A program made the translations under genes and the position numbers. Shown here piece by piece: positions 60,473-64,000 of a DNA stretch of 64,000 nucleotides. A model generated the notes under the pieces. That model saw nothing but the letters and a program-made list of their open reading frames with translations, did not search any database and had not been told where the DNA came from. Positions within the stretch are counted from its first letter, which is position 1. Each line of letters starts with the position of its first letter. This DNA comes from G942493375 sp942493375 (GTDB lineage: Bacteria > Armatimonadota > UBA5829). Location of the stretch: NCBI GenBank assembly GCA_942493375.1, contig OW818698.1:1984001-2048000 (forward strand). Direction: 5' to 3'.

Positions 60473-61684
60473 CTATTTCCTGGATCTTCGATGTTTCACA
60501 ATCAGACCAAGGCATCCAATTCCCAGAGTTATCATTGAGCACGGTTCCGGAACAGCAGTCGGTGCGCCTGGCACAAAATCCTCAGCCTGGGCAAGAATGA
60601 TTGGATCAGAAGCATCGCTGATCAGTAGACTCCAATCATCTGTAACAAGCATTCCGCGTGGGTCAAACTTTTCAAGTGCCGTTCCTGTCTTCAAGTGGGC
60701 AACAACCTCACCATTTCCATTCAAAGCAAGAAGAGTTCCCAGGCCTCCTCCATACTGTGAAGCTGTTACCGAAACCAGCAGCACCTGGCCACCAATCCCG
60801 ATATCTGCAAGGAACCCATCAGGTGCCATTGCCATTTGCCGCAATCTCATCTGGCCGTTGAACAAGTTGATCGTCGCAAAATCGCTAACACCACCGGATG
60901 AATCCACAGAGACAATTCGAGGGCCATCGTATCCGGCTTCCAGACCTGCTTCACTTACCAATAACGTGCCGCCCACACTGCCAAAGCCATCCGCAGCCAG
61001 GGTAATCCCGAATGGATTTAGATAGTTGGGCGAAGGACCATTTACAAAATCCACAAGTTCGCCGTATGATCCGTCCTGTGCATACCACAACAAACTTCCC
61101 TGCTGGTCTGTAACAATCAATTTGCCTGCGTAGTCACCAAAATCGTCTGGTGCAATTATTGGATCACACAATGTTGACGAACCACCCTCGTGCAGGTAAT
61201 CTAAAAGCACCTCTGCATTTCCATCGGAGTCGAATACAGTCAGATAACTGTGTTTGTACCTGTCAGGATTTGTAATATCCTCAATATTGGGATCAATTGC
61301 ATCACTATACCCGGAAACAAGGTATTTTCCCGTATTTGTGTCCCAACCCTCTGGTAGGAACAGTCCACCCAAAGGATGCTTGGCTAGTTCAGGAGTAGAT
61401 GAGGTAACCAACTGACTCGCACTACCGGTAGTCTTGTCAATCACCCATACAGAACCGGAATTGGGAATGGTGATATTGCCGGCATCCGGAATGAAATAGT
61501 CCCCGCCATATCCACCAAAACCATCAGGTGCAATCGAAATGTTTTCAGGCGTGTACATCCCACTCGCTACTGTGGTAATAGTTGCTAATGCTACCTGGCT
61601 CAGCAGTAAAACAAGAACAAAAACCACCGGAATTGTACGGAAGAACCCCCTAAGCAGCAATCCAATTTTCCATTTTGCATCCAT
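60473..61684 (-). CDS. PEP-CTERM exported beta-propeller-like protein
   Basis: This 403-residue protein has a signal peptide (about 1-35, ending QVALA). The C-terminus is PEP-CTERM: AVPEPCSMITLGIGCLGLIVKHRRSRK, i.e. VPEP, a hydrophobic span and a basic tail. Such proteins are sorted by exosortase, encoded outside this window. The body has propeller-type strands (GGYGGDYFIPDAGN, GDYAGKLIVTDQQGSLLWYA, DWSLLISDASDP). Probably a surface or extracellular-matrix protein. Strong AAGGAG before the ATG. Confidence 0.92.
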   Translation of the reverse strand: MDAKWKIGLLLRGFFRTIPVVFVLVLLLSQVALATITTVASGMYTPENISIAPDGFGGYGGDYFIPDAGNITIPNSGSVWVIDKTTGSASQLVTSSTPELAKHPLGGLFLPEGWDTNTGKYLVSGYSDAIDPNIEDITNPDRYKHSYLTVFDSDGNAEVLLDYLHEGGSSTLCDPIIAPDDFGDYAGKLIVTDQQGSLLWYAQDGSYGELVDFVNGPSPNYLNPFGITLAADGFGSVGGTLLVSEAGLEAGYDGPRIVSVDSSGGVSDFATINLFNGQMRLRQMAMAPDGFLADIGIGGQVLLVSVTASQYGGGLGTLLALNGNGEVVAHLKTGTALEKFDPRGMLVTDDWSLLISDASDPIILAQAEDFVPGAPTAVPEPCSMITLGIGCLGLIVKHRRSRK

Positions 61685-61705
61685 GGCAGAAATCTCCTTA
61701 ACTAT

Positions 61706-61787
61706 TAGCCCGCATTATTCATGATTGACTAAGATTTTGTCCCTACTGCCGGATAAAAAGCAAAGCTTGATGAATAAGGCGTGTTAG
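61706..61787. repeat. ~80 bp palindromic repeat element, copy F (opposite orientation)
   Basis: The left end TAGCCCGCATTATTCATGAT and right end GATGAATAAGGCGTGTTAGG form imperfect terminal inverted repeats. Read on the other strand it matches copies A-E (GCTTTGCTTTTTATCCGGCA then GTAGGGACAAAA). It lies directly upstream of the PEP-CTERM gene, about 20 bp before its start. The remaining gap to 62018 holds only phrase repeats (62001-62027). Confidence 0.8.
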
Positions 61788-62000
61788 GTCAACAATGCAC
61801 ATTTGTCTACTAAATATACCGGCAAGATTAATGCCAATCCCTGCAAATAGGTTTAATTTTACTGATACATCTTAAATGATTATGCAATTTCAAACCATTC
61901 AAACACAAAGACAAAAAAACCACTTCCATCCAATAACACAGTTATATATTTGCAATCAATATTCTGACCGTAATTGTGCATATTCTCACATTAACTTCTT

Positions 62001-62027
62001 CTATCCTGTGCATCCTGTCTATCCATG
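62001..62027. repeat. CATCCTGTCTATCCATG phrase repeat
   Basis: CTATCCTGTGCATCCTGTCT then ATCCATG; it overlaps the end of the pseudogene at 62019 and may have interrupted it. Confidence 0.6.
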
Positions 62028-62144
62028 TAAGTCCAGTCCTAAGCAGTCTTCTTCAGCAACAACAACCGGCAGCAGCAGCAACCGGGACAATGTAAACAAC
62101 ACTCCGATAGTCAACTTTAAAGGTTGCTCGGGTTCTTTCTCCAT
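62019..62144 (-). pseudogene. Truncated gene start, resembling CDP-alcohol phosphatidyltransferase
   Basis: An ATG at 62144, only 9 bases after the nucleotidyltransferase stop, with a GAAGGTG ribosome binding site, begins a 41-codon frame. The product (LKLTIGVLFTLSRLLLLPVVV after a charged start) resembles the first transmembrane segment of CDP-alcohol phosphatidyltransferases (NxLTLxRLLLxPxxV). The frame then stops at 62019-62021, where a CATCCTGT phrase repeat begins. I read it as a degraded third gene of this operon. It could instead be a real small membrane protein. Confidence 0.4.
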
Positions 62145-62153
62145 AAAACACCT

Positions 62154-62924
62154 TCAGATAGCAATTACGCTGGCTGCGTATCTATATTCATCCGGTTTAT
62201 CTATGTCATACGCCAGCACCGCATCACTGCTATATACAGCACATCCACGGCAGCCAATTATTGAATTACATCTTTTCTCGATATGCTTCACCGTCAGGCG
62301 TCCGAACAAAAAGCGCAGAATGAACCCAATCCCCAGAATCCGCACCATACCAAACTGGCTCTTGCGCATTGTAAAGATATTCTCAATCAGAGGACGACTC
62401 TTGATAACAGCCGTTGGATTCACAAAAAATGCACATCCTATGGTCCAGTGTCCATCAGCCAAATGAACATACTCAATTTCAGTTCCAGGGAATCTACTCT
62501 CAAACTCTTCCTGTCTAACCAAAGGCACACAGAAATCAGCATCAGGATCACAGGAACCAATGAATTTTACAATTGCTTCAGGAGTAAGAAAAGGCAGGTC
62601 CGTTGCAACAATCAGAACGCGGTCTGCTGACTTACCATCCGTATCACGAAGCCATTCCAGTCCCCTGATAATATTCGCCGGACCGGAATCCCCTCCCTCA
62701 GACAGCACAACATCGGCAGCTTTGGATACCGGATGCGCAGCTATTTCATCCGGACCAACTACCACAATACGTCCAACACACTCTGTAGAGCGTAGTATCT
62801 CAATAGAATGCTCCAGCACTGTCTTGCCATTAAAAGATATCAGAGCCTTGACCTCAGCTCCTGCTTCATCTGCAAACTCACCATATATACGCCCACCCGC
62901 AGGCATAACCACATCTATTTTCAT
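62154..62924 (-). CDS. MobA-like NTP transferase (nucleotidyltransferase)
   Basis: This 256-residue protein has the nucleotide-binding start VVMPAGGRIYGEFADEAGAEVKALISFNGKTVLEHSIEIL, a MobA/GlmU-like MPAGG..KAL..F.GKT..E pattern. Then come RIVVVGPDE, GGDSGPANIIRGLEWL, and VLIVATDLPFLTPEAI with the D-x-P-F signature. The C-terminal ~90 residues are longer than in typical MobA and not clearly assigned. Function: activation of a sugar or cofactor with an NTP; the substrate is unknown. The ATG overlaps the PAP2 gene stop (ATGA), so the two are co-transcribed, with a lipid-linked pathway suggested. Confidence 0.85.
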   Translation of the reverse strand: MKIDVVMPAGGRIYGEFADEAGAEVKALISFNGKTVLEHSIEILRSTECVGRIVVVGPDEIAAHPVSKAADVVLSEGGDSGPANIIRGLEWLRDTDGKSADRVLIVATDLPFLTPEAIVKFIGSCDPDADFCVPLVRQEEFESRFPGTEIEYVHLADGHWTIGCAFFVNPTAVIKSRPLIENIFTMRKSQFGMVRILGIGFILRFLFGRLTVKHIEKRCNSIIGCRGCAVYSSDAVLAYDIDKPDEYRYAASVIAI

Positions 62925-63484
62925 TCCGGTACAACTCTCTTCCTGCGCTGGATCAGTCGATCAACTCCCACAACTGAAAATCCTGCAATAATGCCGATAA
63001 GCGCACCGGCCAGTGTATCAATAGGATAATGCATGCCAAAATAGGGTCTGGAATAGCAGGTTAAAATTGCAAATATTACCAGCGGAATAGTCAGTCTCCG
63101 CCACTGGTTTGAAAGTATAATAGCAGCAACACAGACACTATGAGCGTGTCCTGAAGGGAAAGATCCACTGGTCCACCGCACCCCCATCTGCCTGATTACC
63201 TCCATCGTAACATAAGGCCGTGGACGGTCAAAAAGCAATCCAACCGGACCCGCGATCAACTTATCCACTGCAATCATCGTAATTATCAATATAAGAGCAG
63301 TCCTGCGATACCCCGGTTTACCCACAATAAGTAAATATATGCAAACAGCTATCCAAATAGCCCCGCCCTCACCGGCAAATGCCACCGGAGCCAGAATCGC
63401 ATCCAAAAATATATTGTGATGCCCATTGATCCAGAGCAGCACCTGCCGGTCTATCTCAAACACCCCACTCCTCCAAAACCCCAT
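62921..63484 (-). CDS. PAP2-family lipid phosphatase
   Basis: This 187-residue membrane protein has five hydrophobic segments. PAP2 motifs: DRPRPY (about 86-91), WTSGSFPSGHAHS (about 104-116) and SRPYFGMHYPIDTLAG (about 144-159), which hold the catalytic histidines. Such enzymes remove phosphate from undecaprenyl pyrophosphate or phosphatidate. Weak ribosome binding site at the ATG. It overlaps by 4 bp the nucleotidyltransferase gene. Role in lipid-linked synthesis of a cell envelope component is inferred. Confidence 0.92.
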   Translation of the reverse strand: MGFWRSGVFEIDRQVLLWINGHHNIFLDAILAPVAFAGEGGAIWIAVCIYLLIVGKPGYRRTALILIITMIAVDKLIAGPVGLLFDRPRPYVTMEVIRQMGVRWTSGSFPSGHAHSVCVAAIILSNQWRRLTIPLVIFAILTCYSRPYFGMHYPIDTLAGALIGIIAGFSVVGVDRLIQRRKRVVPE

Positions 63485-63851
63485 ATTGATCGTTTACAAT
63501 ACTGCAACCAAACAGTAAAATCCTGCTTTTGGAAACATCGACTTCATCTAACGCGCATTATCCATGTCATTCTGAACGCAGTGAAGAATCTCAGTGATTG
63601 TCTATATGCCATGCAAATCGGTAACACCCATTCCCTTCTTCGCGCAGATCAATTTTCCAAGTAGGAAGGATGTGACATATTCTGAATATTGCGTGTTAAG
63701 CGCATTTTGCATTTCTCTATTCTGAAAATCTGCGTAAATCTGCGAAATCTGCGGATATTTATTTTTAATGCGTTCGCCCTGACGCAATTCGCTGAATTCT
63801 CGAAGATTATGTATACTACAGCATACAAACACCGTTGGAGGCATCTGCAAT
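63485..63851. other. Intergenic region, 367 bp, with nested repeats and a promoter
   Basis: At 63548 CTAACGCGCATTATCCATG, like the left end of the ~80 bp palindromic element, and at 63683-63699 TGAATATTGCGTGTTAA, like its right end, bracket a GTCATTCTGAACGCAGTGAA then GAATCTC unit. At 63725-63757 is the ATCTGCG phrase repeat. At 63816-63821 a TATACT -10 box leads to the gene at 63852. No other gene seen. Confidence 0.6.
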
Positions 63852-64000
63852 TATGGACAAGCACACAACTCAGCACCCGGTCGAACCTTTTTTTGAGCTT
63901 GATCTAAGGGATATGCTCCGGCAGTATATGATCGAGCATAGTCTGCTTTACATGGAACAAGCCAGGCTCAGAGGAACCTCGTTTGGAGGAGACGCTGGTT
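63852..64000 (+). CDS. Hypothetical protein (partial, N-terminal 49 residues)
   Basis: The frame is open from ATG 63852 to the window end. TGGAGG lies about 11 bases upstream and a TATACT -10 box lies at about 63816. The visible residues (MDKHTTQHPVEPFFELDLRD, then MLRQYMIEHSLLYM) are helical and hydrophilic, without a signal peptide. I recognise no family. Confidence 0.6.

Overview
This window looks like a chromosomal segment of an uncultured bacterium of the Armatimonadota or a close relative. The best clue is the pseudopilin N-terminus at 11803: GFTLIELLVVIAIIAILAA followed by FPVFAKAREKARQ and SNLKQLG, a combination I associate with Armatimonadota. Supporting clues are further prepilin-like proteins ending in a DGH-type motif, a PEP-CTERM protein, DUF4838 proteins, and many uroporphyrinogen decarboxylase-like (URO-D) paralogues. 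Base composition looks moderate and uniform. No rRNA, tRNA or CRISPR array was seen.

Layout. (1) 1-6042: a ferric-reductase-like flavocytochrome cut by the window edge, a voltage-gated K+ channel, a SUKH (SMI1/KNR4) protein, and an overlapping pair of an N6-adenine DNA methylase and a PIN-domain nuclease. (2) 6136-23443: mostly exported proteins of polysaccharide breakdown or surface function: beta-helix protein, two DUF4838 proteins, two pseudopilins, a tandem alpha/beta hydrolase, a CBM9-like protein, a TIM-barrel protein and an orphan Phd-type antitoxin. (3) 23546-33962: housekeeping and information genes: DNA polymerase IV, a DUF1186/SEC-C protein, a giant FG-GAP protein, a fused hexulose-phosphate synthase/hexuloisomerase, and SMC. 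(4) 34141-54513: an almost entirely minus-strand catabolic region with five URO-D-like proteins, an SGNH esterase, an amidohydrolase, a metallo-beta-lactamase-fold protein, an AGE-type sugar epimerase, glycosidase-like proteins and a 1.1 kb-residue CBM9 protein. Its second half (54513 to 41216) is compact enough to be one eight-gene operon. (5) 54664-64000: a third pseudopilin, a beta-helix protein, an intact IS4-family element, a secreted tyrosine phosphatase, a PHP phosphoesterase, a PEP-CTERM protein, and a PAP2 / MobA-like nucleotidyltransferase operon ending in a broken third gene.

How it fits together (inference). Exported beta-helix, DUF4838, CBM9 and esterase proteins would attack a complex, probably decorated polysaccharide. 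Cytoplasmic glycosidase-like proteins and the AGE epimerase would process the sugars. The URO-D-like proteins are related to corrinoid methyltransferases such as MtaA and might handle methyl groups. A fused HPS-PHI enzyme could fix formaldehyde, although it can also run in reverse to make pentose phosphates.

The most striking non-coding feature is the density of dispersed short repeats between genes. One is an ~80 bp element with 16 bp terminal inverted repeats (six or more copies). Another is the GTCATCCTGA/GTCATTCTGA family, found as exactly phased tandem arrays (21, 17, 17-18 and 33 bp periods) and as perfect 31-32 bp palindromes. There are also several short phrase-like repeats. The IS4 element sits inside one 33 bp tandem array with a clean 9 bp target duplication. 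Repeat sequence in front of several genes creates false N-terminal extensions, so I chose starts by ribosome binding site and signal peptide.
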